From the NCBI RefSeq assembly GCF_011068285.1, contig NZ_CP049616.1:1530501-1594500 (forward strand): a stretch of DNA of 64,000 nucleotides. Reading direction: 5' to 3'. The notes beneath the pieces were generated by a model. It saw nothing but the letters and a program-made list of their open reading frames with translations, had not been told where the DNA came from and ran no database searches. The translations under genes were made by a program, and so were the position numbers. Source of the DNA: Flagellimonas oceani (GTDB taxonomy: Bacteria; Bacteroidota; Bacteroidia; Flavobacteriales; Flavobacteriaceae). Position 1 is the first letter of the stretch, and every line of letters starts with the position of its first letter. This document shows, piece by piece, positions 16,652 through 25,639 of this stretch.

Positions 16652-17206
16652 TTATTCAATTGTAATTTGGAACGTTTCGGTAAAATCCGGTTCACCCCCG
16701 GCGTCTGCCAATGTCCCATCATTCGGTTTTTTTGGCTCATGGATCAAGGTAACGGCCAATGTTGCATTTCCTGCATCGCCCGTCTCCAATGTGAAGGCCA
16801 ATCCCAAAGGATTTCCATCACCGTCCTCATCATCATAAGTAATATCCGTGATATTTCCGGTAGGGATGTAAAACACTTGATGCTCTTCATCCTCTTCTTC
16901 CACTTCCTCCGTGATGTCTTCGGCTGGCGACTCGGTTTCATTTAAAAACACGACCGAGCCTGTGTAAGTAGTATTTGCGGCCAAGTTTCCAGAAACTGTG
17001 ACGTCCGGAGCATTGGGTCCGTCACCATCCAAGTCCCGTGATTGGAGCGTAACCGTAGTGCCGCCACCTGGAGCAACCAAAGAAACCGTCATGGTTGTAA
17101 TGGTCTCTTCTTCATTAACTGGTTCTGGAGCATCATCGTCACTGGAACAAGCCATAAAAGTAGTCGCAGCAACTGTAAGCAGTGATAAGATTTTAATTGT
17201 TTTCAT
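16652..17206 (-). CDS. acidic lipoprotein of a TonB receptor cassette
   Basis: A 184-residue lipoprotein (signal ending TFMACSSDDD). The mature part is acidic, with a run EEVEEEDEEHQ and DLDGDGPNAPD / DEDGDGNP, which look like metal-binding acidic loops. It lies 16 bases after the TonB receptor gene and in the same direction, so it is probably a surface or periplasmic partner of that receptor. The fold is unknown. Confidence 0.75.
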   Translation of the reverse strand: MKTIKILSLLTVAATTFMACSSDDDAPEPVNEEETITTMTVSLVAPGGGTTVTLQSRDLDGDGPNAPDVTVSGNLAANTTYTGSVVFLNETESPAEDITEEVEEEDEEHQVFYIPTGNITDITYDDEDGDGNPLGLAFTLETGDAGNATLAVTLIHEPKKPNDGTLADAGGEPDFTETFQITIE

Positions 17207-17222
17207 CTTAAAAGGTGTTAGA

Positions 17223-19634
17223 TTAATAATTGAGTTTTAATTGCAATGTGAAATTTCGACCCAAATCATCTGCGAAATAGCGCTGACGGTTTAGGTAGTC
17301 TCTATAATTCGTATTTAATAAGTTATTGATGGACAAAGAGGTCGTGAGTTTGGTTTTGTTTGAAATAGGAAATTCCATTTTGGACCTGAATGCCAACAAA
17401 TGATAGGCATCCGGTGGCGTGTTGATTTCCAAGACAACATCCTCTTGCTGTTCTGGGGAAAACACTACAATATTATCAGGTGTTTCATTTTGACGAAACA
17501 CATACTGACTTTCCAAGGATGCTTCAAAACCATTCCATTTGGGCATAGTGAATGTCACCGAGTTTCTGGTATTTGCAGCGGGAACATTGATTAGCGGCGT
17601 ATTTGTCGCTGTATCCTGTCCTTTTACCAATGAGAATTTATGATTTGTCGACCAGTGATCCGTCCAATAGGAATAGGCGGAAAAATCAACGCCCAACAAT
17701 CGTGCATTCGTCTGTCTGTATTCCCAAACAGGGAATGATCCCCTTACGGTAAATTCCACGCCCGAAGGTTCCAGCACTATAAAGTTTTGAATCCAATTGG
17801 CGTAGGGCTCCAACAAAATCCCCCAGGTTGAAAAGTCTTTTTCCAAAGTGGTGGTGATTTTGTGCGAAGTTTCGTTGGTAATGCGCAAATCCCCCAGTTC
17901 AATCCTTGCCGCGGAATGATGCAGCCCCTCGCTAAAAAGCTCTGAAGGATTCGGAGCCCGTGACGACATGGCATAATTCAACTTGATTTGTGTGCCATCA
18001 AGGCTCAAGTATTTTCCACCGATGGTCGCCGAAATATTATGAAAATCCAAAACGGGATTGACCAATAGTTGCGTGCCCAAATCCTCAACGACCAAATCCT
18101 CAAAATCTTCATCGTAGCCACGTTCTTCCCAACGTGAAGTGCGATAAAACTTGAGCGCATCAATTTTATTGTAATCGTATCGGATACCTGCATCCACCAA
18201 AAACTGATTGCTTACCCTGTATTCACCAATTAAAAAGCTTCCAAAATCAATTTTTTCATAATCTGGAATCAAACGGCGAACACCGGTGTCAGGATTCGCA
18301 AAGTTATCTTGGTACCTTCCCATAAGACCAACAAGGATGTTCAAGTCGTCCTTGGTGTCCCATTTAAAATCAGTGGATAGGGTGTGGGTGGTCAATTTTA
18401 GGTCAATGGATGGTATGTTGTCCCTTCCTCCTCTACGAATATCGTACTCAAACCTTCTGTTGCTCTGAAAATCGTATTGCACATTCCATTTGCCAAGACC
18501 TTCAAAACGCTTGTAGAATTTTAGTTTTCCCAAATGATGGGTCACGTCTTGCCTCGGATTTTGAAGTTCATAGGTAAATGGTCTGATAATTTCCGGCTCC
18601 CCGCTATTGATGCTGCTTATGAGATCGTCCACATTTCCAATGTGAGAGGCACGTAGAATGGCAATTTCCGTATTGAAATACGAATACCGGGCATCCCATC
18701 CCCAGGTAAATTCATGCTTTCCCAGTTGTAATGAGGCTGCAATTTCTTTAACCCCGGTGTTGGAGAGCACATAATCCGGCGCCTCGTTATCTCCCATACG
18801 TTTATAGGAACCTTGCCCTTTTACGAACCACCCACTTTCATAGGCTTTGGTCAATTCAGAGACAATATTTCCGCCTCTACCATTACTGACTCCGCTCAAG
18901 ATTGTTTTTCCATAAATCGTATCCTTGCTAGGTACTTTCGCCTGTTCCGCAACGATTACCCCTCCAATGGCATCACCACCATACTGGAGTGCGGAAGCAC
19001 CTTTGATCACGGAAACAGACCCTGCAGAATTGATATCAATAGTGGGAGCGTGTTCCGCACCCCATTCCATATCCTGCATTCGAACACCATCATTTAAAAT
19101 AAGTACACGGCTGCCATTTAACCCATGAATTGCGGGTTTAACAATATTTGCACCGGTATTAAGGGTGGATACGCCGCCTATTTCCTTCAAGGCATCACCT
19201 AAATTCCCCGCACTATAATTTTCCAAGGTATTCAAATTCAGAGTCTCTTCTTGGGCGGAATTGGTTTTATCTCTCAGGATGTTTCCTATAACCTTCACTT
19301 CGTCCAATTGCTCCAAGTGGTGTTCCAGTTTTATATCAACCTTGGTATCTCCATCTACTTTCACATCCAATAAGATGGTCCTACATTCTGGATGGGAAAC
19401 TTCCAACGTATAATTTCCAGAACAAATGTTGGGAATTTCGAATTTCCCATCTGTATTCGTGCTGGCCCTGAACTCATTTTCAAGAATATATATGGTAGCC
19501 TCATCGAGAGGTGTTTTATTGTGATAATCCACTACCTGGCCAGATAGAATGCTCTTGCACTCTTGAGAATATCCAATAATTGATGTTAATATGATAAAGG
19601 CAATGCAGAACATTGCTTTGATTCTAAATACCAA
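17223..19634 (-). CDS. TonB-dependent outer-membrane receptor
   Basis: An 803-residue protein: signal peptide, a carboxypeptidase-like/CNA-B domain (about residues 25-110, CKSILSGQVVDYHNKTPLDE), a plug domain with GLNGSRVLILNDGVRMQ, then a beta-barrel ending in a typical aromatic C-terminus (NFTLQLKLNY). It imports a large or scarce ligand using TonB energy. The plug phrase followed by WGAEHAP recalls ZnuD-like metal receptors; with the His/Cys-containing gene before it and the acidic lipoprotein after it, I suspect a divalent metal, but this is inference. The start at 19634 keeps the positively charged signal-peptide n-region. Confidence 0.92.
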   Translation of the reverse strand: MVFRIKAMFCIAFIILTSIIGYSQECKSILSGQVVDYHNKTPLDEATIYILENEFRASTNTDGKFEIPNICSGNYTLEVSHPECRTILLDVKVDGDTKVDIKLEHHLEQLDEVKVIGNILRDKTNSAQEETLNLNTLENYSAGNLGDALKEIGGVSTLNTGANIVKPAIHGLNGSRVLILNDGVRMQDMEWGAEHAPTIDINSAGSVSVIKGASALQYGGDAIGGVIVAEQAKVPSKDTIYGKTILSGVSNGRGGNIVSELTKAYESGWFVKGQGSYKRMGDNEAPDYVLSNTGVKEIAASLQLGKHEFTWGWDARYSYFNTEIAILRASHIGNVDDLISSINSGEPEIIRPFTYELQNPRQDVTHHLGKLKFYKRFEGLGKWNVQYDFQSNRRFEYDIRRGGRDNIPSIDLKLTTHTLSTDFKWDTKDDLNILVGLMGRYQDNFANPDTGVRRLIPDYEKIDFGSFLIGEYRVSNQFLVDAGIRYDYNKIDALKFYRTSRWEERGYDEDFEDLVVEDLGTQLLVNPVLDFHNISATIGGKYLSLDGTQIKLNYAMSSRAPNPSELFSEGLHHSAARIELGDLRITNETSHKITTTLEKDFSTWGILLEPYANWIQNFIVLEPSGVEFTVRGSFPVWEYRQTNARLLGVDFSAYSYWTDHWSTNHKFSLVKGQDTATNTPLINVPAANTRNSVTFTMPKWNGFEASLESQYVFRQNETPDNIVVFSPEQQEDVVLEINTPPDAYHLLAFRSKMEFPISNKTKLTTSLSINNLLNTNYRDYLNRQRYFADDLGRNFTLQLKLNY

Positions 19635-19690
19635 TGCGTTTAATTTAAGGTCTAAAAAAATACTTTTAAGAACGGCTTTTTCCCGGATGC

Positions 19691-20026
19691 TTAAGCCATT
19701 GGTGGAGCCCTTAATACTTGAAAAGAAACCTCTTTGGGTTTGTAAATAAAGGTGTAAGTGGAAGTTGAATAGCTTATTTTAGGTATTTCTACGGGAATGT
19801 AAGTAAACCAAGTGTTAAGGAGAACTTTGTTCGCCAGCGTGAAGTCATTGAAATCACAGTCCAGGGTGCTATCGTGTATATGATTTGTACCAAACGCCAC
19901 ACAATGTTTTTCTTGATTGTGCCCATTAAAAGTGTGCCCTAATTTTATTATGGAGGGAGCTGAAATTGCTGCCACCATAAGTAGGGAACTTAAAATGAGT
20001 ATGCGTTTGTGGAGGCTATGCATCAT
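19691..20026 (-). CDS. small exported protein with His/Cys motif, first gene of TonB cassette
   Basis: A 111-residue protein with an N-terminal hydrophobic segment (ILILSSLLMVAAISA), either signal peptide or anchor. The centre holds HNQEKHCVAFGTNHIHDST with clustered His and one Cys, then C in LDCDFND, which could bind a metal. I do not recognise the family. It is 56 bases upstream of the TonB receptor gene and in the same direction. Confidence 0.65.
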   Translation of the reverse strand: MMHSLHKRILILSSLLMVAAISAPSIIKLGHTFNGHNQEKHCVAFGTNHIHDSTLDCDFNDFTLANKVLLNTWFTYIPVEIPKISYSTSTYTFIYKPKEVSFQVLRAPPMA

Positions 20027-20080
20027 ACTTGCGCAAAGTAACCATGCCCTCCGTTGTTCTGTGTTAAAAAAAGCATAAAA

Positions 20081-20596
20081 CTATGATAGTAAAAAGCCCA
20101 ATCCCATGCGTTTGAGCATCTTTTTTTCGAAACTCCAGAAGAATTTATACTGACCGAACAGCCATCCAATGCCAACAAGAAGGATTTGATAGATCGGAAA
20201 AATCAAAAGGATTCGCAGTACCCAATATATAGCTCCATTTACATTTTGTCCATCAATGCCCATCCAATGCACCAAAGGGCCGGCCAATTTGCCCGACAGA
20301 CTTCCGGTAATGGCAAATACGATAAAAATGGCTATCATTTCCCACTTAAAATTTACTTTCCATTTGTTCTCCAACTTTTTGAAGCACCAAAGAAAAAACT
20401 TTAGGAAAATTACATGTAGGACCAACGTAACTCCAATGGTAAAAACCCATTCGTATACGGAATTGTTGAGGTCAAAGGCATGTAACAAACTCCTGGAAAC
20501 AATATAAGCGGCCAGCAGGTTAAGGATTGCACCCAGGATTGGAAAGAGGATTTGCCAGTTCTTTTGAATTTCCCAGCGTTGTTTTATTTTTTGCAT
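20081..20596 (-). CDS. DUF6787-like integral membrane protein
   Basis: A 171-residue protein with about four hydrophobic helices and conserved-looking WEIQKNWQILFPI at the start. This type is sometimes labelled prolipoprotein diacylglyceryl transferase, but no such active site is visible. The role is unknown. A plus-strand CAAAAATA at 20621-20628 gives the minus-strand box TATTTTTG upstream, a candidate promoter without a clear TTG. Confidence 0.7.
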   Translation of the reverse strand: MQKIKQRWEIQKNWQILFPILGAILNLLAAYIVSRSLLHAFDLNNSVYEWVFTIGVTLVLHVIFLKFFLWCFKKLENKWKVNFKWEMIAIFIVFAITGSLSGKLAGPLVHWMGIDGQNVNGAIYWVLRILLIFPIYQILLVGIGWLFGQYKFFWSFEKKMLKRMGLGFLLS

Positions 20597-20633
20597 TGCA
20601 AGCTTAAGCTATTATTGCTGCAAAAATAATACA

Positions 20634-21092
20634 TTAAATCCTTGGGATGAAGGGACCTAACCTTTGATTGTATTTTCTTTGAAAATAAATAAAGTAATTA
20701 TAGAGCTTATAATTCACCTCGTACCCATAATCTATGCTGGGGTCGTAATTGATCTGCATTTCATAAAGGTTGGGGTTCCAACGCATTGGGTTGAGCACTC
20801 GTTGGTTCCAGTTGGTGACCATTATCGCGTTCCTGTTTTCCATATAGGATTGTGAATAGTAGCCTTCCGGTCTTGCTATGGAATTTAACCAGGTATTAAA
20901 ACCAGGTTCTATAATGATGATTTCATACTCGGTCTCATCATCGGCTATTTCAACAGGTTCTTCGTCATTGGAATCAAAAACTGCTTTTTCTTCGCTGGAA
21001 ACCTCCAAAGTTGATTTTTGTGAGGTACAGGAGACCAGACCTATGCAAAGCATCAAGCAGGGCCATATTGGGTTTATGATTATCTTTTTCAT
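20634..21092 (-). CDS. DUF6146-like lipoprotein
   Basis: A 152-residue lipoprotein if it starts at the ATG at 21092, which gives the signal MKKIIINPIWPCLMLCIGLVSC. The start further upstream in frame would put a foreign stretch before the signal. The mature C-terminal part (GFNTWLNSIARPEGYYSQSY...NYKLYNYFIYFQRKYNQR) is rich in Tyr/Asn and resembles DUF6146. The role is unknown. A terminator of the DUF937 gene lies immediately upstream. Confidence 0.72.
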   Translation of the reverse strand: MKKIIINPIWPCLMLCIGLVSCTSQKSTLEVSSEEKAVFDSNDEEPVEIADDETEYEIIIIEPGFNTWLNSIARPEGYYSQSYMENRNAIMVTNWNQRVLNPMRWNPNLYEMQINYDPSIDYGYEVNYKLYNYFIYFQRKYNQRLGPFIPRI

Positions 21093-21104
21093 AATCATAA
21101 GATA

Positions 21105-21133
21105 CAAAAAAGCCACTTGAGAATTCAAGTGGC
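21105..21133 (-). terminator. rho-independent terminator after the DUF937 gene
   Basis: GCCACTTGA (21112-21120) and TCAAGTGGC (21125-21133) pair perfectly around a 4-base loop; on the minus strand the hairpin runs into TTTTTTG. It ends the DUF937 transcript just before the DUF6146-like lipoprotein start. Confidence 0.8.
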
Positions 21134-21160
21134 CCTGTTAAATATCGTTAACGGGAAGGC

Positions 21161-21802
21161 CTACTTTCCAAAAAGGCCGCCCAGTACTCCACCAAGTCCG
21201 CTTTTTTTCCGACCACCGCCGTTCAACACCATTCCAGCCAAATCATCGATAACGCTACCGTCGCCATCACTGTCCAAGAAGGTCTCTATCAAAGATTGTT
21301 GTTTTGCGGCTGTTTTATTTCCTCCCATTAAACCGCCCAACAGCCCATTAAGGCCTTCTGGACTGCTCACATTTTGTTGTCTGGTCTGTTTCCCCAGATA
21401 ACCCAAAAGGATAGGAGCTGCAATTTTCAATATCTGAGAAATAGCCCCTGCATCGATTCCCGATTTGTTGCTCAGGGCATTTTCTACCTGGGGTTGTTTA
21501 GAGCCAAGTACGTGACCAAGTATTCCTGCGCCATCGTCCATAACATGTTGGTCCACACCACCTCCAAAAAGGCCGCCCAGATCGTCCAAAATACCACCGT
21601 CGTGCTTGGATGAAAGTGCATCCATAAGTCCTTGTGCGCCGCCCGGTGTAGAGGCGTTCTTTTTCATGGCGCCCATTAATAAAGGCATTGCCATGCTCAA
21701 AACTTCGGCTGTTTTATTTTCTGGTTGCCCTGTTTGTCCGGCAACTCCGCTTACCAGTTGTTTGCCCACTGGGCTGTTGATCAAGTCTAATAATCCCGAC
21801 AT
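21161..21802 (-). CDS. DUF937 domain protein
   Basis: A 213-residue glycine-rich protein with repeated modules such as ILGHVLGSKQPQVENAL, AISQILKIAAPILLGYLGK and the late LIETFLDSDGDGSVIDDLAGM (an EF-hand-like DSDGDGS loop). These are marks of the DUF937/YidB-like family. No enzymatic residues are known. It is a single gene with its own terminator. Confidence 0.85.
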   Translation of the reverse strand: MSGLLDLINSPVGKQLVSGVAGQTGQPENKTAEVLSMAMPLLMGAMKKNASTPGGAQGLMDALSSKHDGGILDDLGGLFGGGVDQHVMDDGAGILGHVLGSKQPQVENALSNKSGIDAGAISQILKIAAPILLGYLGKQTRQQNVSSPEGLNGLLGGLMGGNKTAAKQQSLIETFLDSDGDGSVIDDLAGMVLNGGGRKKSGLGGVLGGLFGK

Positions 21803-21875
21803 TGTGTTAGTGTTAAGGTTAAAGTGACAATGTACAAAAAAGTGGGTTTTCCGGGGATGATACGCCTTAAAAAAC

Positions 21876-22832
21876 CTATGGTTTTAGCAATTTGATAACC
21901 TTTTGGGCCAATTCTACACCAATACGTTCCTGTGCCTCAACCGTTGAACCGCCAACGTGCGGACTGAGCGAAATTTTTGGGTTCATCAATATTTTTATTT
22001 CCGGATGGGGCTCTGACTCGAATACATCCAATCCTGCAAAGGCCAAATGGCCGTTATCCAGCGCCTCGACCAAGGAAACTTCGTCCAAAACGCCTCCGCG
22101 GGAGGTGTTGATGATACCGGCCCCAGGTTTCATAAGTCCCAGTTCTTTTTTCCCGATCAAATATTTATCCTGTGCCGGTACGTGCAAACTCACAAAATCC
22201 GAATGTGCAAGAACGTCCTTCAACTCACTGCTTTTTAATGTGAAATCAACCGATTTACCATTAAAAAATGAAAGGGAAATTGTAGTTTCTTCGATGGTAT
22301 GGTCGGTAAAGAGTACTTCCATGCCCAACGCCAGCGCCAATCTAGCAGTAGCTTGACCTATTCTTCCAAAACCTATAATTCCCAAGGTCTTGCCACGAAG
22401 TTCGGTACCTGCTGCATAACTTTTTTTGAGTTGTTTGAACTGGCTGTCTCCATCCAAAGGCATGTTTCGGTTGGCATCATGTAAAAATCGAACACCATTT
22501 AAGAGGTGGGCAAAAACGAGTTCCGCCACGGATTCAGAGGATGCTTCGGGCGTATTGAAAACTTGAATCCCTTTGGATTCGGCATGTTCCACATCAACAT
22601 TGTCCAGACCTACGCCACCACGGCCGATCAACTTTAAGTTGGGGCATTCGTCGATAAGTTTTTTATCGACTTTGGTTGCGCTGCGCACCAATAATCCTGA
22701 AATTTTGTTTTTGTTGATATAGTTTGCCAATTGTTCTTCGGCTACCTTTGCATTCTTTACTTCGAAACCTTCTTTTTCAAGTAAATCAACTCCTGACTGG
22801 GCTAAGCCATCATTTGCTAAAATCTTTACCAT
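21876..22832 (-). CDS. serA: D-3-phosphoglycerate dehydrogenase (short form)
   Basis: A 318-residue D-2-hydroxyacid dehydrogenase that makes 3-phosphohydroxypyruvate for serine synthesis. It has NAD-binding GIIGFGRIGQATA, the substrate phrase GRGGVGLDNVD, INTSRGGVLDE and the catalytic His in SPHVGGSTVEAQERIG. It lacks the C-terminal ACT domain of longer SerA proteins. The start at 22832 (MVKILANDG) fits the family; it lies 4 bases after the serC stop, so the pair is an operon. The neighbour supports the serine pathway over other hydroxyacid substrates. Confidence 0.92.
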   Translation of the reverse strand: MVKILANDGLAQSGVDLLEKEGFEVKNAKVAEEQLANYINKNKISGLLVRSATKVDKKLIDECPNLKLIGRGGVGLDNVDVEHAESKGIQVFNTPEASSESVAELVFAHLLNGVRFLHDANRNMPLDGDSQFKQLKKSYAAGTELRGKTLGIIGFGRIGQATARLALALGMEVLFTDHTIEETTISLSFFNGKSVDFTLKSSELKDVLAHSDFVSLHVPAQDKYLIGKKELGLMKPGAGIINTSRGGVLDEVSLVEALDNGHLAFAGLDVFESEPHPEIKILMNPKISLSPHVGGSTVEAQERIGVELAQKVIKLLKP

Positions 22833-22836
22833 TAAA

Positions 22837-23901
22837 CTATCCTTTCTTTTCAAGTTCACTCATAATGTCAACCAACACGCCAACACTTTCCATCGGGAGG
22901 GCATTGTACATAGATGCACGGTATCCACCAACGGACCTGTGGCCGTTGATGCCACTGATTCCCGCTTCTTTGCACATTTCATCAAAAACATCTTTTAATT
23001 CATCATCTGTAATGTTAAAGGTGGCGTTCATGTTGGAACGGTCCTCCTTGGCAGCAATTCCTGAGAAAACAGGGTTGAGTTCAATTTCGGAATAGATCAA
23101 GCTAGCTTTACGCTCGTTGATTTCTTCAATGGCAGCAATTCCCCCCAAATCCTTCAACCATTGCATGGTGAGCATGGAAACGTACACGGCAAAAACGGGA
23201 GGGGTGTTGAACATGCTGTCCTTGGCCACATGCACCGAATAATCCATCATGGAAGGGATTTTACGGGAAACTTTTCCCAATATATCTTCTTTCACCACCA
23301 CAAGGGTAGTTCCTGCGGGGCCCATGTTCTTTTGTGCGCCTGCATAGATCAAATCGAATTGGGAGAAATCCAATTGGCGTGAAAAAATATCCGAACTCAT
23401 ATCGCATACCAACGGCACATCGGTTTTTGGGAATTCTTTGAACTGCGTCCCGTAAATGGTATTGTTGGAGGTTAGGTGCAGGTAATCCAAATCCGAAGGA
23501 ATATCAAAACCTTTGGGGATGTACTTAAAATTATCCTTTTGTGATGAAGCCACCTCGACAATGTCGCCGAACAAACGCGCCTCTTTAATGGCTTTTTGGC
23601 TCCAAGTTCCAGTATTTACGTATCCAGCCTTTTTATCCAAAAGATTAAAGGCCGTCATTAAAAACTGCATACTTGCTCCACCTTGAAGGAACAATGCCTG
23701 GTATCCTTTGTCTTCAAGCCCCAAAAGTTCCAAGGCCAGAGCGCGTGCCTTTTCCATAATGGCCACAAACTCCTTGCTTCGGTGGGAGATTTCAATAAGG
23801 GATAGTCCAATACCGTCCAGTTCCAGAACAGCTTCGGACGCTTTTCGCATAACCTCTGCGGGCAAAATGCAGGGTCCTGCGCTAAAATTGTGCTTTTTCA
23901 T
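22837..23901 (-). CDS. serC: phosphoserine aminotransferase
   Basis: A 354-residue PLP enzyme of serine synthesis. It begins with NFSAGPCILPAEV, has FLQGGASMQF, and the PLP lysine lies in YAGAQKNMGPAG. The C-terminus RSVGGYRASMYNALPMESV is the usual family end. It is first in the serC-serA operon and lies downstream of the acyl-CoA reductase gene on the same strand. Confidence 0.96.
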   Translation of the reverse strand: MKKHNFSAGPCILPAEVMRKASEAVLELDGIGLSLIEISHRSKEFVAIMEKARALALELLGLEDKGYQALFLQGGASMQFLMTAFNLLDKKAGYVNTGTWSQKAIKEARLFGDIVEVASSQKDNFKYIPKGFDIPSDLDYLHLTSNNTIYGTQFKEFPKTDVPLVCDMSSDIFSRQLDFSQFDLIYAGAQKNMGPAGTTLVVVKEDILGKVSRKIPSMMDYSVHVAKDSMFNTPPVFAVYVSMLTMQWLKDLGGIAAIEEINERKASLIYSEIELNPVFSGIAAKEDRSNMNATFNITDDELKDVFDEMCKEAGISGINGHRSVGGYRASMYNALPMESVGVLVDIMSELEKKG

Positions 23902-23972
23902 TGACTAGGTTTAAGGGGTAAAGGTCTTAAAAATTGTTGGATCGTAAAACGTTTCCCGTGGTTAGGATTTTC

Positions 23973-25019
23973 TTAAAGTTTCAATAGGAACTCCATAGTA
24001 TCGATTCCGTCTGCGTAGTCGTTTAAACTGGGTTTTTGGGTGTCGCCAAAGTTTACTTCGTTTTCCTTTGCTTTACTGGAAACCACACATTGAATTTGAC
24101 CCTCCATTTCTTGTAACTTTTCTCTTAAGCTGGATTCATCATCATAAAATGAGTAGAACAAAGCAGAAATAGGGGAGGTGAGCGAATCATCTTCCTTCAA
24201 CACCAAGAATCCATTGTCCAAAATCTTAAACTGGCTCATCAAATACACGGCCTTGTTGTAATCGTAATTGTTGGCGTATTTATGTTGATGGATGATGTCC
24301 TTGTAGTGAAAGAGCGCATGGAACAAACTATCAAAATTATAATTCTTCGGCACGTAAATTTTGGACACGTTGCGGCAGCCCAAACCATAATACCTGAAAA
24401 TATCCTCGCCAAGCGCTTTCAATTCTTCTTCGCTCTCGTTTCCGGTAAGCACAGCAACCGAATTTCTATTTTTTCTGATGATGTTGGGCTTGTTACCAAA
24501 ATAATATTCAAAATAGCGACTGGTATTGTTGCTTCCCGTGGCGATAACCGCATCGAAGTTTTCAAGTTTGCCCTCTACAAATTCGATTTTTTCCGCAAGC
24601 GATGGTTCTTGCTCCATCAAATATTTACACAGATAGGGCAACAGCACTTTATCGTTTGATGATAGCTTGACCAAAACCTTGTTACCGGACAGCAGTACAC
24701 ATAAAAAGTCGTGAAAGCCTACCAATGGGATGTTCCCCGCCATAACGATTCCCACGGTTTTTGGATTAATTTGTTTATTGAACGAATAGTTGGACAACCA
24801 GGCCGTTATATTTTGCTCCGTGAGCAAATCGCCCCATTGTTTCAAAGAAAATAGGATGTTGTCCTCGGTAAACCATCCATTGTGATGACCCGCCTGCGCA
24901 ATGATTTCCTTGAGGTTTTGGTCAACTTCTGGGTCATTGGAATAACATTTATCACAAAAATCCGTTAGGTATTTTCCAAGTTTAACAAAAGCAGCTATGG
25001 TATTTCTATCTGGTGCCAT
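23973..25019 (-). CDS. acyl-CoA reductase (LuxC-like)
   Basis: A 348-residue protein of the acyl-CoA reductase/LuxC branch of the aldehyde dehydrogenase superfamily. Visible marks include GIVMAGNIPLVGFHDFLCVL, VIATGSNNTSRYFEYYFG and GLGCRNVSKIYVP, where Cys in GCRNVS is the likely nucleophile. It should reduce an activated acyl group to an aldehyde with NADPH. It is divergent from a ferredoxin gene, with the two promoters back to back, and upstream of serC. Confidence 0.82.
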   Translation of the reverse strand: MAPDRNTIAAFVKLGKYLTDFCDKCYSNDPEVDQNLKEIIAQAGHHNGWFTEDNILFSLKQWGDLLTEQNITAWLSNYSFNKQINPKTVGIVMAGNIPLVGFHDFLCVLLSGNKVLVKLSSNDKVLLPYLCKYLMEQEPSLAEKIEFVEGKLENFDAVIATGSNNTSRYFEYYFGNKPNIIRKNRNSVAVLTGNESEEELKALGEDIFRYYGLGCRNVSKIYVPKNYNFDSLFHALFHYKDIIHQHKYANNYDYNKAVYLMSQFKILDNGFLVLKEDDSLTSPISALFYSFYDDESSLREKLQEMEGQIQCVVSSKAKENEVNFGDTQKPSLNDYADGIDTMEFLLKL

Positions 25020-25024
25020 TAAAT

Positions 25025-25055
25025 TTGTACACTAATTTAGTAGGGTTTATTTTTG
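25025..25055 (+). promoter_or_regulatory. promoter of the ferredoxin gene
   Basis: TTG (25025-25027), 20 bases, then TATTTTTG (25048-25055): an exact flavobacterial consensus. It gives a leader of roughly 45 bases before the ATG at 25105. Confidence 0.78.
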
Positions 25056-25056
25056 T

Positions 25057-25089
25057 CAAAAGTAAGCATGCTGATAAGAATCAGCCCAA
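25057..25089 (-). promoter_or_regulatory. promoter of the acyl-CoA reductase gene
   Basis: On the minus strand TTG (25089-25087), 22 bases, then TACTTTTG (25064-25057): an exact consensus. Its -7 box is one base away from the -7 box of the divergent ferredoxin promoter. Confidence 0.78.
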
Positions 25090-25104
25090 AAGGAAAAGAA
25101 AATT

Positions 25105-25458
25105 ATGGCAATTATTATAACAGATGAGTGCATAAATTGTGGTGCTTGCGAGCCAGAATGCCCGAACACGGCAATTTATGAAGGTGCAGATGAGTGGAGA
25201 TATAGTGAAGGGACTTCCCTTGAAGGCGATGTGGTTTTGCCCAATGGCAAAGAGGTCAACGCCGATGAAGTTCAAGAACCTGTTAGCGACGAACTTTATT
25301 ATATAGTTCCGGATAAGTGCACCGAATGCAAAGGATTCCACGAAGAACCACAATGTGCGGCAGTATGTCCCGTAGATTGCTGCGTTCCCGATGAAGACCA
25401 TGTAGAGACCGAAGAAGAACTATTGGGCAAGCAAAAGTTTATGCACCCCGATGGTTAA
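25105..25458 (+). CDS. Alvin-type 2[4Fe-4S] ferredoxin
   Basis: A 117-residue ferredoxin. The first cluster site is [12 protein letters not shown] and the second is [18 protein letters not shown]; the eight-residue insertion between the second and third Cys of the second site is the mark of Allochromatium vinosum-type ferredoxins with very low potentials. It carries electrons in the cytoplasm; the acidic tail is typical. It is monocistronic with its own promoter and terminator, and divergent from acyl-CoA reductase. Confidence 0.94.
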   Translation: MAIIITDECINCGACEPECPNTAIYEGADEWRYSEGTSLEGDVVLPNGKEVNADEVQEPVSDELYYIVPDKCTECKGFHEEPQCAAVCPVDCCVPDEDHVETEEELLGKQKFMHPDG

Positions 25459-25481
25459 GCAATAAAAAACATTTAATTTAG

Positions 25482-25510
25482 CCCGAATCTTAAATGGTTC
25501 GGGTTTTTTT
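25482..25510 (+). terminator. rho-independent terminator after the ferredoxin gene
   Basis: CCCGAATC (25482-25489) pairs with GGTTCGGG (25496-25503) with one wobble around TTAAAT, followed by seven T (25504-25510). The ATG of a 42-residue open frame starts at the very next base. Confidence 0.82.
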
Positions 25511-25639
25511 ATGCAAGAAAAAGAGAAGGAATACAATGGAATTTGGAAGCAGGCAGGATGCATATTGTCCCTCGTCGCCATTTTTGGCATCATAGCCTTG
25601 GTAATAATTGGACTTTACCTTTTGATTCAAGGATATTGA
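25511..25639 (+). CDS. small single-pass membrane protein (42 residues)
   Basis: An ATG at 25511 opens a 42-codon frame, too short for most gene callers. It has a charged N-terminus (MQEKEKEYNGIWKQAG), one hydrophobic helix of about 24 residues and the ending LIQGY. It looks like a real single-pass membrane protein in which the N-terminus stays inside. The gene begins directly after the T-run of the ferredoxin terminator, so it needs either read-through or a promoter overlapping the hairpin; I see none. A candidate ychF promoter overlaps its end. Confidence 0.5.
   Translation: MQEKEKEYNGIWKQAGCILSLVAIFGIIALVIIGLYLLIQGY

Noticed and set aside
20027..20080. Promoter before the TonB cassette (plus-strand CAAAGTAA)
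   Set aside because: It fails the TAnnTTTG pattern by one position and no TTG partner is in range.
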